Source: Nocardia sp. BMG111209 (GTDB lineage: Bacteria > Actinomycetota > Actinomycetes > Mycobacteriales > Mycobacteriaceae). Taken from it: a stretch of 64,000 nucleotides of DNA. The notes below the pieces were generated by a model. The model did no database searches. It had not been told where the DNA came from and saw nothing but the letters and a program-made list of their open reading frames with translations. A program made the position numbers and the translations under genes. The stretch is taken from contig NZ_KB907309.1 of the NCBI RefSeq assembly GCF_000381925.1, positions 1,178,001-1,242,000 of the forward strand, in the 5' to 3' direction. Below, piece after piece: positions 33,869 to 42,332 of the stretch (its first letter is position 1; each line of letters begins with the position of its first letter).

Positions 33869-34498
33869 TCAGTTCTTCCGGACCTGGAGATGTACCTGCG
33901 GGCACCTTTCCGGATCCACCGGTTCCCGGATCAGCCGGGCGACGATGTCGAATCCGTGCGGCCGCAGCAACTCCTCGATGCGGCCGGTCGACCAGCGGAA
34001 CGCGGGCGCCACCCGATGGTCGTACGGCTGCACCTCGTGCGGCGCGTCGGCGGCCATGAAGCCCAGCAGCAGCGGGCCGCCCGGCCGCAGCACCCGGCCG
34101 AATTCGGCGAACACCTCCGGCAGCAACTGCGGCGGGGTGTGAATGATGCTGTACCAGGCCACGATTCCGGCCAGCGAGGCATCGGCCGCGTGCAGCTGCT
34201 GCATCGGGCCGAGCTCGAACCGCAACCGCGGATGCGCGGCGCGGGCCAGCCGGATCATCTCCGGCGAGAGGTCCACGCCGAAGGCGTCCAGGCCCAGGGA
34301 GTGCAGATGCCCGGTGATCCGGCCCGGCCCGCAGCCGAGATCGGCCACCGGTCCGGCACCGGCCGATTCCGCGAACGCCGCGAGCATCGCCCGTTCGAAC
34401 GGCTTGCTGTCCAACTCTTTCGCGAACAGGTCGGCATAGAGCTCCGCGACCTCGTCGTATGCCTGCTGCGTGGGCAGCAATGCGCTCGAATCCATCAT
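33869..34498 (-). CDS. class I SAM-dependent methyltransferase, 209 aa
   Basis: ATG 34498 is used; the second codon is also ATG. Motif I is VADLGCGPGRITGHL and motif II is the acidic end of GVDLSPEMI. Motif IV is GIVAWYSIIHTPP and the post-motif VLRPGGPLLLGF. The segment QQAYDEVAELYADLF is typical of small actinobacterial methyltransferases of the PF08241/PF13649 group. The substrate is unknown. It diverges from the Nudix hydrolase gene with about 100 bp between them. Confidence 0.9.
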   Translation of the reverse strand: MMDSSALLPTQQAYDEVAELYADLFAKELDSKPFERAMLAAFAESAGAGPVADLGCGPGRITGHLHSLGLDAFGVDLSPEMIRLARAAHPRLRFELGPMQQLHAADASLAGIVAWYSIIHTPPQLLPEVFAEFGRVLRPGGPLLLGFMAADAPHEVQPYDHRVAPAFRWSTGRIEELLRPHGFDIVARLIREPVDPERCPQVHLQVRKN

Positions 34499-34597
34499 CG
34501 CCGAGCAGTCTAGGTGCGCCCCCCGACATCGACGGGTGTCCGGACGGCCCGCCTATGCTGGGGCGGACGGTGTTCGGTGACGACGGGGGAGGCGCGG

Positions 34598-35128
34598 GTG
34601 GAACAACTGGATTCCCGGCACATCTATCGCAATCCCTGGATCGAGGTCCGCGAGGACAGCATCCGCCGCTCCGACGGCAGCACCGGCATCTACGGGGTGG
34701 TCCGCCGTGCCGATTTCGCCCTGGTGGTGCCGCTGGAGGGCACCCGGCTGCATCTGGTCGAGCAGTACCGCTACCCGATCCGGCAGCGCTGCTGGGAGTT
34801 TCCGGCCGGCACGCTCCCCGGCCACGAGACCGGCGATCCGGTCGAGCTGGCCCGCCGCGAACTGCGCGAGGAGACCGGCCTGCGCGCCGGCACGCTCACT
34901 TACCTGGGCCGTCTCGACGCCGCCCCGGCCACCCTGGACCAGCACGGCAGCGTCTACCTGGCCACCGATCTGACCCCCGGCGAACCCGAACGCGAGCCGG
35001 AGGAGCAGGACATGCGCGCGGCCTGGTTCGAGCGGGCCGAGGTCGAGACGATGATCCGCGACGGCGTCATCACCGACGCGCACACGGTGGCCGCCTACAC
35101 CCTGTTGTTGCTGTGGGAACGTAATTAG
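34598..35128 (+). CDS. Nudix hydrolase, ADP-ribose pyrophosphatase type, 176 aa
   Basis: GTG 34598 is preferred because GGGGGAGG lies seven bases before it; GTG 34577 is also in frame. The Nudix box GHETGDPVELARRELREETGLRAG fits Gx5Ex7REUxEExGU. It is preceded by HLVEQYRYPIRQRCWEFPAGTLPG, whose EQYR and E-PAG segments mark the ADP-ribose pyrophosphatase group (NudF-like). The enzyme probably hydrolyses ADP-ribose or another nucleoside diphosphate sugar in the cytoplasm. Confidence 0.9.
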   Translation: MEQLDSRHIYRNPWIEVREDSIRRSDGSTGIYGVVRRADFALVVPLEGTRLHLVEQYRYPIRQRCWEFPAGTLPGHETGDPVELARRELREETGLRAGTLTYLGRLDAAPATLDQHGSVYLATDLTPGEPEREPEEQDMRAAWFERAEVETMIRDGVITDAHTVAAYTLLLLWERN

Positions 35129-35191
35129 TTGACTTGCGGACCGGCTGGCACGCAATATGTTTCGGGCAAGCCCCGTCCAGGAGAAAATTCG

Positions 35192-35452
35192 ATGAGCACC
35201 CTGTCCGCCAACGCTCGCATGCTCGACACCGCCAAAGGCGTCCTGGTGGCTCTGCACCGATGCAGCGTCCCCGCCGCCTTCGATGAGATTCTGCGCGTCG
35301 CGCACCGGCATTCCGTACCCGCGCTCGCGCTGGCCGGGGCTCTGGTCGCACTCGCCGACGGCACGGCCGACACCGCCACCGACCCGGCGGCACTGGCCGC
35401 CCACCTGGAGTGGGGCCACCTGTTCACCCCCGCCCTGACCAGCGCCGTCTGA
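35192..35452 (+). CDS. ANTAR-like small protein, 86 aa
   Basis: ATG 35192 follows AGGAGAAAA. Residues 8-55 (ARMLDTAKGVLVALHRCSVPAAFDEILRVAHRHSVPALALAGALVAL) match the three-helix ANTAR pattern: the conserved AKG, a Cys/Ser-x-AAF segment and a downstream R-x-A. ANTAR domains bind paired-hairpin RNA and cause antitermination. No receiver or sensor domain is attached, and the aromatic residues of classical ANTARs are only partly kept, so the call is tentative. It follows the Nudix gene by 63 bp. Confidence 0.55.
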   Translation: MSTLSANARMLDTAKGVLVALHRCSVPAAFDEILRVAHRHSVPALALAGALVALADGTADTATDPAALAAHLEWGHLFTPALTSAV

Positions 35453-35637
35453 TTCGGCTGCCGCCGCCCCCGGCTCGGTCGAGTCGGGGCGATTGCAACT
35501 CGCGCCGGAGGTGAGTCCGGTGACCGAGCCGGTGGCGGGTTCCGATGACTGAGGTTGCCGCGTGTCCCGACGGTGGCCCGGCCGCAACGGGAGCCGGGTC
35601 AGCTCCGGCGGCTCGGTCAGGGGCGGGTTGCAGGGAC

Positions 35638-36732
35638 TCAGCTCGGGGCGGGTTCCGGCTGGTCGCCGGAATACAGGAACGCCGGTACCCCATGGGGTTT
35701 CGCGCGTGCCAGCACTATCGGCGGTTGCGTTCCGATGCGGGCGGTCAGCCGGAATCCGTGACGGTCGTCGCTGGTGTCCTGTGGTTCGAACGCGATGTGG
35801 GCGAAGCCCGAGCCGGGTCCGGTGGTGGCCGCCAGCCGATCGAGTTCGGCGCTGACCGCGGCCCATTCCGGCTTCGGCACGTACTGCCACATCACCGAAT
35901 GCCACACCACCGTCAGCACTCCGGGGATCGGTTCGATCCCGGCCAGGAAATCCGCGGCCCCGATCCGCGAGACCTCGGCCGGAACCCGCGCGGCGACCCG
36001 CAACGCGCCGTCCAGCCGCGCGAACCGTTCCACCTGATCCGGCCAGACGTAGGAACGCAGCGCGAGCGCATCGCGCGGCGAGGCCGGATCCAGTGGGGTG
36101 GGGTCGCAGCCGCGCCGCTCGACGACGGTGACGCTCGGATGGCGGCGCACCGCCTCGGCCAGCCAGCCGGGCACCGGCCCCTGCCACGCATCCGGCACGG
36201 TGACCGGCGAGCCCTCCGGGCCCCATGCGATATCGCCTGCGCGCCAACGGAAATGGTCGGCCCGCAGATTGAGCCCGGCGCTGCTGCCCAACTCCAGCAG
36301 GCGGATCGGCAGCGGCGTCGCGTCCACCGCCGCGAGCAGACCGGCCAGCAACGGAACCGACCGTCCCACCTCGTTGGTCTGCGGCGGCCGGGTCAGCCAG
36401 TCCCGGATCCATTCCTCCCGGGTGTCGACCACCTCACGAAAAGCCTTCCACACCAACGGTTCCGAGCCCGGCTCGGACTTCCCGCCGGCACTCGGATAAC
36501 AGGCCGCGAGTTCCGGTGCCGCACCGGACAGGGCCAGCGCGTGCACCGCGGCCAGCAGCCGCAACGGCACCGCGGCGGCCAACTCCGATTGCTCGTATCC
36601 GGTGAGCACCCGGGCGCACGGTCCACCGTCGCGGATATCGTCGATCATCGATCGGCACAGGGCGGCGTACAGCGGTGATCCGAGTCGTTCGCAGGCTCGC
36701 GCCTGCAGATCGAACTGTCTGTCGAGATCCAT
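35638..36732 (-). CDS. DUF2332 family protein, 364 aa
   Basis: ATG 36732 (MDLDRQFDLQARACERLGSPLYA) follows GGGAGAG; an ATG ten codons earlier is possible. The order of segments is that of DUF2332 (PF10094): LCRSMIDDIRDGGPCARVL, LLAAVHALALSG, RLLELGSSAGLNLRADHFRW, VVERRGCDPTPLD, LTVVWHSVMWQYVP and GFRLTARIGTQPPIVLARAKPHGVP. LELGSSAGLN resembles a methyltransferase motif I, but no biochemical role is established. The divergent neighbour, 55 bp away, is the HTH-citrate synthase. Confidence 0.88.
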   Translation of the reverse strand: MDLDRQFDLQARACERLGSPLYAALCRSMIDDIRDGGPCARVLTGYEQSELAAAVPLRLLAAVHALALSGAAPELAACYPSAGGKSEPGSEPLVWKAFREVVDTREEWIRDWLTRPPQTNEVGRSVPLLAGLLAAVDATPLPIRLLELGSSAGLNLRADHFRWRAGDIAWGPEGSPVTVPDAWQGPVPGWLAEAVRRHPSVTVVERRGCDPTPLDPASPRDALALRSYVWPDQVERFARLDGALRVAARVPAEVSRIGAADFLAGIEPIPGVLTVVWHSVMWQYVPKPEWAAVSAELDRLAATTGPGSGFAHIAFEPQDTSDDRHGFRLTARIGTQPPIVLARAKPHGVPAFLYSGDQPEPAPS

Positions 36733-36760
36733 GCGAGTACTCTCCCGCGTCCGCTCCGAC

Positions 36761-36785
36761 ATAATCAATGTTGATTATCATCAAC
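36761..36785. promoter_or_regulatory. palindromic operator in the DUF2332/citrate-synthase gap
   Basis: ATAATCAATGTTGATTAT at 36761-36778 is a perfect dyad (8-bp arms, 2-bp centre). It overlaps a second dyad, GTTGAT-TATC-ATCAAC at 36770-36785, giving three alternating ATCAA half-sites. It fills the 55-bp gap between the divergent starts and ends two bases before the ATG of the HTH-containing citrate synthase, so bound protein would block both genes. The neighbour's own HTH is the obvious candidate binder (inference). Confidence 0.65.
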
Positions 36786-36787
36786 CC

Positions 36788-38080
36788 ATGGCGGAGTACG
36801 AACCGGCCCCCACGGCCGCGAGGCGGGGACCGAATGCCGCGACGGTAGATGCGGAACTGGATGCATCGGTCGTAGCGGAGCCGGTCGCGGGTACGGAGCG
36901 GTGGTTGGAAACGGGGGCTGCGGCGCAGCGGCTCGGCGTACGGCCGGAGACGCTGTACGCCTATGTCAGCCGTGGTGTTCTGCGTCGCCACTATGATCCG
37001 CGACGTCGGCGCAGTCTCTTCGATCCTGTCGATATCGAGCGACTCGCCCGCCGCGGCAGGCCACGACGCCGGCCCGCTCCGACCGAGATCGTCATCGAAT
37101 CGGCTGTTACCGAACTCGGCGACGATCGCCCGTACTACCGCGGCCTGGATGCCCTCCAATTGGCGGATACCTCGCGATTCGAGGAGGTGGCCGAATGGCT
37201 GTGGACCGGCGACCGCCGCGATACCGGCCCGTGGGTAGCGCGACCCGAGGGGCTCGCCGCCGCGCGGCTCGCCCAGCGCCATCTGCCCAGCGGCACACCG
37301 GTATTCGATCGGTTGCCGATCATCGTGTCCACGCTCGCGATCGGTGATCCCCTGCGGACGCGCCGCGATGCCGAGTCGGTGCCCGCGCTCGCCCGTGGCC
37401 TGATCGCGGGGATGGTCCAGGCATTGCCACAGCGGTCGGAACCGGCCGGGGACTCGATCGCCGCACTGTTGCGCTCGCGGCTCACCGGGCATCCGGCGGA
37501 TCGCGGACCGGATCCGGCCCTGCTGGACACCGCGCTGATCCTGCTCGCCGATCACGAACTGGCCGCCTCGACCTTCGCCGCCCGGGTGGCCGCATCGGTG
37601 TCGGCCGATCCGTTCGCCGTGGTCGGCTCGGGGCTCGGGGTGGTGAGCGGCGCGATGCACGGCGGCGCCTCCGTGGCCGCCGAACGCCTGCTGGCCGAGG
37701 CCGACACCCCCGCCGCGGCGATACAGCTCGTCGACGACCGGCTGCGCCGCCGCGACCGCATCCCCGGCTTCGGGCACGCGGTCTACATCGTCGACGCCCG
37801 CGGCACCCATCTGCTGGATCGGATCCTGGCGCTACATCCCGATCACCCGAAAGCCGCGGTGGCAGAGGCGATCCGGGACGAACTGCGGATCCGGCGGCGG
37901 CCCGCGGCCAATATCGACTTCGCGCTGGCCCTGCTCGGCGCCGTCTACGATCTCCCGCCCGGCTCGGGCGAAACCCTCTTCGCCATCGCCCGCACCGCCG
38001 GTTGGCTCGCTCACGCTCTGGAGGAGTACACCGCGGGCACGCGCATCCGCCCGCGCGCGATCGTCACTCGAAACCGTTGA
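36788..38080 (+). CDS. citrate synthase-family protein with N-terminal MerR-like HTH, 430 aa
   Basis: ATG 36788 starts the protein. Residues 38-90 (WLETGAAAQRLGVRPETLYAYVSRGVLRR, then DIERLARRG) are a MerR/excisionase-type winged helix. The rest is a citrate synthase fold with all three catalytic residues: His291 (GAMHGGAS), His330 (PGFGHAVY) and Asp377 (ANIDFAL). It should therefore condense acetyl-CoA or propionyl-CoA with oxaloacetate. HTH-citrate synthases occur across actinobacteria and proteobacteria, but their DNA targets are little known. A palindrome directly before the gene suggests autoregulation. Confidence 0.9.
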   Translation: MAEYEPAPTAARRGPNAATVDAELDASVVAEPVAGTERWLETGAAAQRLGVRPETLYAYVSRGVLRRHYDPRRRRSLFDPVDIERLARRGRPRRRPAPTEIVIESAVTELGDDRPYYRGLDALQLADTSRFEEVAEWLWTGDRRDTGPWVARPEGLAAARLAQRHLPSGTPVFDRLPIIVSTLAIGDPLRTRRDAESVPALARGLIAGMVQALPQRSEPAGDSIAALLRSRLTGHPADRGPDPALLDTALILLADHELAASTFAARVAASVSADPFAVVGSGLGVVSGAMHGGASVAAERLLAEADTPAAAIQLVDDRLRRRDRIPGFGHAVYIVDARGTHLLDRILALHPDHPKAAVAEAIRDELRIRRRPAANIDFALALLGAVYDLPPGSGETLFAIARTAGWLAHALEEYTAGTRIRPRAIVTRNR

Positions 38081-38410
38081 CGCGGAGTTTTCGGCCACGC
38101 GCGCGGTTGTCCGGCCCACGGACCGGTTTCGCGGCGGTGGCCGCTCCGCAACCGAACCGGATGCGGTCCGCGCGGAAATGGAGCAGGATGCCAATGACCA
38201 CGAGGCCGATCCGATGCGGTCCGACCGGATCGTGCAGAACCTTCACCCGCGGAGGTGTGCAGGACGGTGTCGCGTTGCAGAGACTCGGTTCGAGGTCTGC
38301 GGCGGCTGCGGGTGCAGTCGCCGGTCGACAGAAGGCCGGGGTGCTCGGTTGGCCTGCGGCATGGAACCGGCGTCACCCGGGGTGCGCCGAGCTCGAAGGG
38401 ATGATCCTCG
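38081..38410. other. 330-bp intergenic region without a supported gene
   Basis: Several frames are open here, including a 60-codon minus-strand frame overlapping the citrate synthase end, but none has a ribosome-binding site, a recognisable domain or convincing codon bias. No repeat or hairpin of note was found. Confidence 0.5.
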
Positions 38411-38989
38411 ATGGCGATATCCGACCGGCCCGCCGAGCGGCACCGCCGGATCGCGGGACAGTTCACCGAACGGGTCGAAGGCGTCACGGACTGGGAGGCG
38501 CAGTCGCCGGTGGGTGACTGGGTCGCGCGGGATGTGGTGCGGCACTTGATCGAATGGCTGCCGAGCCTGCTGTCCGAGGGGGCGGGTGTATCGCTGCCCG
38601 GCGGTCCCTCGGTCGACAGCGACCCGGTGGGTGCCTGGAAAGCCCGCGCCGACGCGGTGCAGGCCCTGCTGGATGACCCGGCCACCGCCGACCGGGTGCT
38701 GGTCAATCCGCATATCGGCGAGTTGCCACTGGATCGGGCGGTCGACCAGTTCTACACCACGGACGTGTTCCTGCACACCTGGGACCTCGCCCGTGCCACC
38801 GGACAGCACGATCGGCTCGATCCCGAGCACTGTGCGGATCTGCTGGCCGGGATGGAACCGATCGAGGAGATCCTGCGCACCTCCGGCCAGTACGGTCCCC
38901 GGGTCGAGGTGCCGGACACGGCCGATGTGCAGGATCGGCTGCTGGGATTCATCGGCCGTGATCCGAGCTGGGCGGCGGCCCACCCGTGA
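38411..38989 (+). CDS. mycothiol-dependent maleylpyruvate isomerase-type (TIGR03086/DinB-like) protein, 192 aa
   Basis: ATG 38411 begins MAISDRPAERHRRIAGQFTERVEG. The four-helix MDMPI/DinB fold is suggested by WEAQSPVGDWVARDVVRHLIEWLP (metal-ligand His in VRHL) and by DQFYTTDVFLHTWDLARATGQ, whose H-x-W-D provides the second ligand; this is the TIGR03086 signature. Such proteins bind a metal and often use mycothiol as cofactor. The substrate is unknown. It converges on the helR gene. Confidence 0.85.
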   Translation: MAISDRPAERHRRIAGQFTERVEGVTDWEAQSPVGDWVARDVVRHLIEWLPSLLSEGAGVSLPGGPSVDSDPVGAWKARADAVQALLDDPATADRVLVNPHIGELPLDRAVDQFYTTDVFLHTWDLARATGQHDRLDPEHCADLLAGMEPIEEILRTSGQYGPRVEVPDTADVQDRLLGFIGRDPSWAAAHP

Positions 38990-39038
38990 TCCGGTAGGTC
39001 GGCAACGATTGCGGGGCAACGCAAGTCGGCTCGCGATG

Positions 39039-41240
39039 TCAGGCGGGCCGTCGTGCGTCGGTGGCGGACCTCGGCCCGGCGTCGCGCAATCCCGTCAGCG
39101 CGGCCGGCAGCGCACCCCGGTGCAGGACGCCGAGGCGCTGGGTGGCGCGGGTGAGGGCGACGTAGAGTTCGGCCGCGCCGCGCGGGCCGTCGGCGAGGAT
39201 CCGATCCGGGTCCACCACCAGGACCGCGTCGAATTCGAGACCCTTGGTCTGCGACGCGGGCACCGTACCCGGCACCCCCGGCGGGCCGATCACCAGGCAG
39301 GTACCCTCGCGGTCGGCCTCGTCGCGAACGAATTCCTCGATGGCCGAGGGTAATTCGTCGTCGGAGACCCGGCGGGCCCAGGGCCGGACCCCGCAGGCGC
39401 GCACCGAATCCGGCGGCCGGATCGCCGGCGCGAATTCGGCGAGCACCGACGCGGCCACGGCCATGATCTCGGCGGGGGTGCGGTAGTTCACCGTCAGTGC
39501 GCGATACACCCAGCGGCCCGGAACATACGGTGCCAGCATCGAATCCCACGATGTCGCCCCCGCCGGTGAGCGGCGCTGTGCGAGATCGCCGACCACCGTG
39601 AAGGAATGGTTCGGGCAGCGCCGCATCAGTACCCGCCAGTCCATCTCGGAGAGTTCCTGGGCCTCGTCGACCACGATGTGCCGGTAGGTCCAATCCCGAT
39701 CCGCCGCAGCGCGTTCGGCCAATTCGCGGGTATCGCGTTCGAGGAAACGCTCGGCCAGGTCCTCGGCGTAGAGCAGGTCGGTGGCGAACAGATGGTCCTC
39801 GTCGTCCATCGAATCCTCGCGCGTGACCATCAGATCCAGCACACCCGCGGCATACGCCGCCTCCGCCCGCTGCTGCAGTTCGGCCGATCGATCCGCGGGC
39901 TTGTCCGGGCCCAGCAGATCCACCAGTTCGTCGAGCAGCGGTACATCCGACACCGTCCAGGCGTCGCCCGTGGCGCGCAGCAATGCCGGGTCGGCGCCTG
40001 CCGCCTGCAATCGTGCCGGGCTGCACAGCAATTCGGCCAGCAGGGCCTGCGGGGTGAGGATCGGCCACAGCTCGTCGAGCACCGCCGCGTATGCCTCGTT
40101 GCCGTCGAGTTCCGCACGCAGATCCGCGCGCAGCCGCTCCCAGTCCTCGCGGTCGTCGCGGGTCAGCCAGCCGCGGCCGACGCGCGCGATGGTCCGCTCG
40201 GTGAGCACATAGGCGATGATGTCGCCGAACACCGCGCGGGCCTCGTTGTGCGGCAGGCCGCTGGCCCGCGCCTCCTCCCGGGCCCATTGCGCGACAGCGG
40301 CGTCGATCCGCGCCGGGATATCGGACAACTCGATGGTCACCGGTTGCTCCGGTAGCCGCTGCCGGTCGGCGACGGCTGCGGCGAGCACGTCCAGGATTCG
40401 CAGCGAACCCTTGAGCCGGGCGGCCTCCGGCGTGTCCTCGGCGGTGACGTGCAGGCCCGGTACGAGATCGCCGGTGGTGGCGAACACCACATTCGATTCG
40501 CCCAGCGACGGCAGCACCCGGCCGATGTGGTGCAGGAAGGCCGGATTCGGCCCGACCACCAGCACCCCATCGCGTTCCATCCGTTCCCGCTGGGTGTAGA
40601 GCAGGTAGGCGACGCGATGCAGCGCCACCACCGTCTTCCCCGTGCCCGGTCCGCCCTCGATGACCAGCACGCCCGGATGCTCCAGCCGGATGATCTCGTC
40701 CTGTTCGGCCTGGATGGTGGCGACGATGTCGCGCATGCCCTCGCCGCGCGGCGCGTTCACCGCCGCGAGCAGGGCCGCGTCACCACGGTCGCTGTCGCCG
40801 GGACGTCCGAACACCTCGTCGGTGAAATCGACCACCCGCCGGCCGCGGGAGTGGAACTGCCGCCTGCGCCGCATCCCCTCCGGGCTGGCGGCGGTCGCGA
40901 CGTAGAACGGGCGGGCCGCGGGCGCCCGCCAATCCAGCAGCAGCGGCTCGAATTCGTTCGCCGCGTCGAACAGGCCGATCCGGCCGATGTACGACGGCTC
41001 GTCCGCGACGGTGTCCAAGCGGCCGAAACACAGCCCGTTGTCGGCCACATCCAGCCGTTTCACCTCGCGGGCCAGCGCCCGCACCTCGGCGTCGCGGTCC
41101 ACCAGGGATCCGTCGTTCGCGCGCAGCGCGGCCCGGTACCGGTGGTTCGCACCCGCCCGCTCGGCATCGAGCCGCGTGTACAGCTCGGCCACGTAGTCGC
41201 CCTCCGACCGCAGTTCGTCCTGGTACTCGTGCACCGACAT
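39039..41240 (-). CDS. helR: HelR-type helicase-like RNA polymerase-associated ATPase, 733 aa
   Basis: ATG 41240 follows GGGAGGGG. The protein is an SF1 UvrD/Rep-like ATPase of the HelD/HelR group: an N-terminal antiparallel helical arm (residues 1-70), Walker A GGPGTGKT with Lys202, the acidic motif II VVDEAQELSEMDW, motif III VVGDLAQRRSPAGA, motif IV LTVNYRTP, and a C-terminal ALTRATQRLGV. It lacks DNA-helicase extras and fits the about 730-residue HelR. HelR proteins of Streptomyces and mycobacteria displace rifamycins from RNA polymerase and recycle stalled enzyme. The call is supported by a rifamycin-associated element just upstream. Confidence 0.9.
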   Translation of the reverse strand: MSVHEYQDELRSEGDYVAELYTRLDAERAGANHRYRAALRANDGSLVDRDAEVRALAREVKRLDVADNGLCFGRLDTVADEPSYIGRIGLFDAANEFEPLLLDWRAPAARPFYVATAASPEGMRRRRQFHSRGRRVVDFTDEVFGRPGDSDRGDAALLAAVNAPRGEGMRDIVATIQAEQDEIIRLEHPGVLVIEGGPGTGKTVVALHRVAYLLYTQRERMERDGVLVVGPNPAFLHHIGRVLPSLGESNVVFATTGDLVPGLHVTAEDTPEAARLKGSLRILDVLAAAVADRQRLPEQPVTIELSDIPARIDAAVAQWAREEARASGLPHNEARAVFGDIIAYVLTERTIARVGRGWLTRDDREDWERLRADLRAELDGNEAYAAVLDELWPILTPQALLAELLCSPARLQAAGADPALLRATGDAWTVSDVPLLDELVDLLGPDKPADRSAELQQRAEAAYAAGVLDLMVTREDSMDDEDHLFATDLLYAEDLAERFLERDTRELAERAAADRDWTYRHIVVDEAQELSEMDWRVLMRRCPNHSFTVVGDLAQRRSPAGATSWDSMLAPYVPGRWVYRALTVNYRTPAEIMAVAASVLAEFAPAIRPPDSVRACGVRPWARRVSDDELPSAIEEFVRDEADREGTCLVIGPPGVPGTVPASQTKGLEFDAVLVVDPDRILADGPRGAAELYVALTRATQRLGVLHRGALPAALTGLRDAGPRSATDARRPA

Positions 41241-41295
41241 ACCCCTCCCATATCCGCAGGTTCCGGCGTCGACCAGCGATTATGCGGGGTACCCC

Positions 41296-41314
41296 GGGCC
41301 TTGCCGCAAGCCCC
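41296..41314 (-). promoter_or_regulatory. rifamycin-associated element (RAE)
   Basis: The plus strand reads GGGCCTTGCCGCAAGCCCC; on the helR strand this is GGGGCTTGCGGCAAGGCCC, the 19-bp inverted-repeat RAE (CTTGC-x-GCAAG core) as I know it from rifamycin-inactivating genes and helR genes of actinobacteria. It lies 56-74 bp upstream of the helR start. An adjacent TATATGG patch may be part of the promoter. Rifamycin-inducible expression of helR is the expectation. Confidence 0.88.
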
Positions 41315-41347
41315 GGGTGGGGATATATGGTGGAAGGGGAAGAGGGT

Positions 41348-42238
41348 TCAGGATCCCCCGCCGATCGTGGCGAGCGTCTCGCCGACCAGTGTGCGCAGCC
41401 AGCGGTGCCCGCCGTCGCGTTCGTGGCGTGCGTGCCAGGTCAGCACCGCCGGGATGTCCGGGGTCGGTATCGGCAGCGGGTAGCTGCGCAGCCCCGGTCC
41501 GAGCCGGCCGAGTTTCGCGGGGGCCACCGTGATCAGGCCGGCGGCCTCGACCGCGGTCAGCGCCATCGCCAGGGTCGGCACGGTCAGCGCCACCCGCCGG
41601 CGCAGTCCCCGGGCCTCGAGCAGTTCATCGATGAGATTGTGCCGCCGGCCGCGGCGCGAGACCACCACGTGGGTCAGCGCGCAGAAACCCGCCGGGGTCG
41701 TGGGATCCGCCGGCAAGTCCCGGCGGCCGATCGCGACCAGGCTGTCGGTGAGCACGGTCGCCGATCGTACGTCGGCGCCCGGCCCGACCCGATCGGTCAC
41801 CTGCAGATCGACTCGGCCCCTGCGTAATTCGTCGAGATCCGTCTCGGCCTCGGCGAGCATCCGCAACTCGACACCGGGTGCGGTGGCGGCGATGCGGGTG
41901 ACGAGCTCCGGGATCAGCGCGCTCGCGATCACGTCGTTGCACTGGATGGTGAACGTGCGCGCCAGCGTGGCGGGATCCGGATCCGCGGCCGGGGTGAGCA
42001 CCCCGTGCGCGCGCGTGACGAGCTGATGCACCTCGGCGCGGATCTGCTCGGCATACGGCGTCGGCAGCATCGAGCGGCCCGACCGGACCAGGATCTGATC
42101 CCCGGTCGCCCGCCGGATCCGCCCCAGCGTCCGGCTCATCGCCGGCTGCGAGAGATGCAGCCGGTCGGCCGCCGCGCCGACGCTGCCCTCCTCGAGCAGT
42201 ACATCCAGCGCGGTCAGCAGATTCAGATCCATATGCAC
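41348..42238 (-). CDS. LysR-family transcriptional regulator, 296 aa
   Basis: GTG 42238 has AGGA eight bases before it; ATG 42232 is two codons in. MDLNLLTALDVLLEEGSVGAAADRLHLSQPAMSRTLGRIRRATGDQILVR is a complete LysR winged helix. The remainder is the two-lobed effector domain (FTIQCNDVIASALIPELVTRIAATAPGVELRML). It diverges from a flavin monooxygenase gene, with a perfect palindrome in the shared promoter, so that gene is its likely target. Confidence 0.93.
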   Translation of the reverse strand: MHMDLNLLTALDVLLEEGSVGAAADRLHLSQPAMSRTLGRIRRATGDQILVRSGRSMLPTPYAEQIRAEVHQLVTRAHGVLTPAADPDPATLARTFTIQCNDVIASALIPELVTRIAATAPGVELRMLAEAETDLDELRRGRVDLQVTDRVGPGADVRSATVLTDSLVAIGRRDLPADPTTPAGFCALTHVVVSRRGRRHNLIDELLEARGLRRRVALTVPTLAMALTAVEAAGLITVAPAKLGRLGPGLRSYPLPIPTPDIPAVLTWHARHERDGGHRWLRTLVGETLATIGGGS

Positions 42239-42262
42239 CCGGGTAATCCTACCGATCAGATC

Positions 42263-42280
42263 TATGCATTTGAATGCATA
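42263..42280. promoter_or_regulatory. 18-bp palindrome, likely LysR operator
   Basis: TATGCATTTGAATGCATA has perfect 8-bp arms around TG. It starts 25 bp before the LysR gene and ends 53 bp before the monooxygenase gene, the usual place for a LysR regulatory site (a T-N11-A dyad is contained in it). The region is AT-rich against a GC-rich background. Confidence 0.75.
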
Positions 42281-42332
42281 TCGACGCCGCCCTTGAATGG
42301 AGTGCGACAACCCTTCTCGAAAGGAGTGGACG

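Noticed and set aside
38064..38246. 60-codon minus-strand frame after the citrate synthase gene
   Set aside because: It overlaps the end of the real gene, has no ribosome-binding site, and no similarity pattern is recognised.
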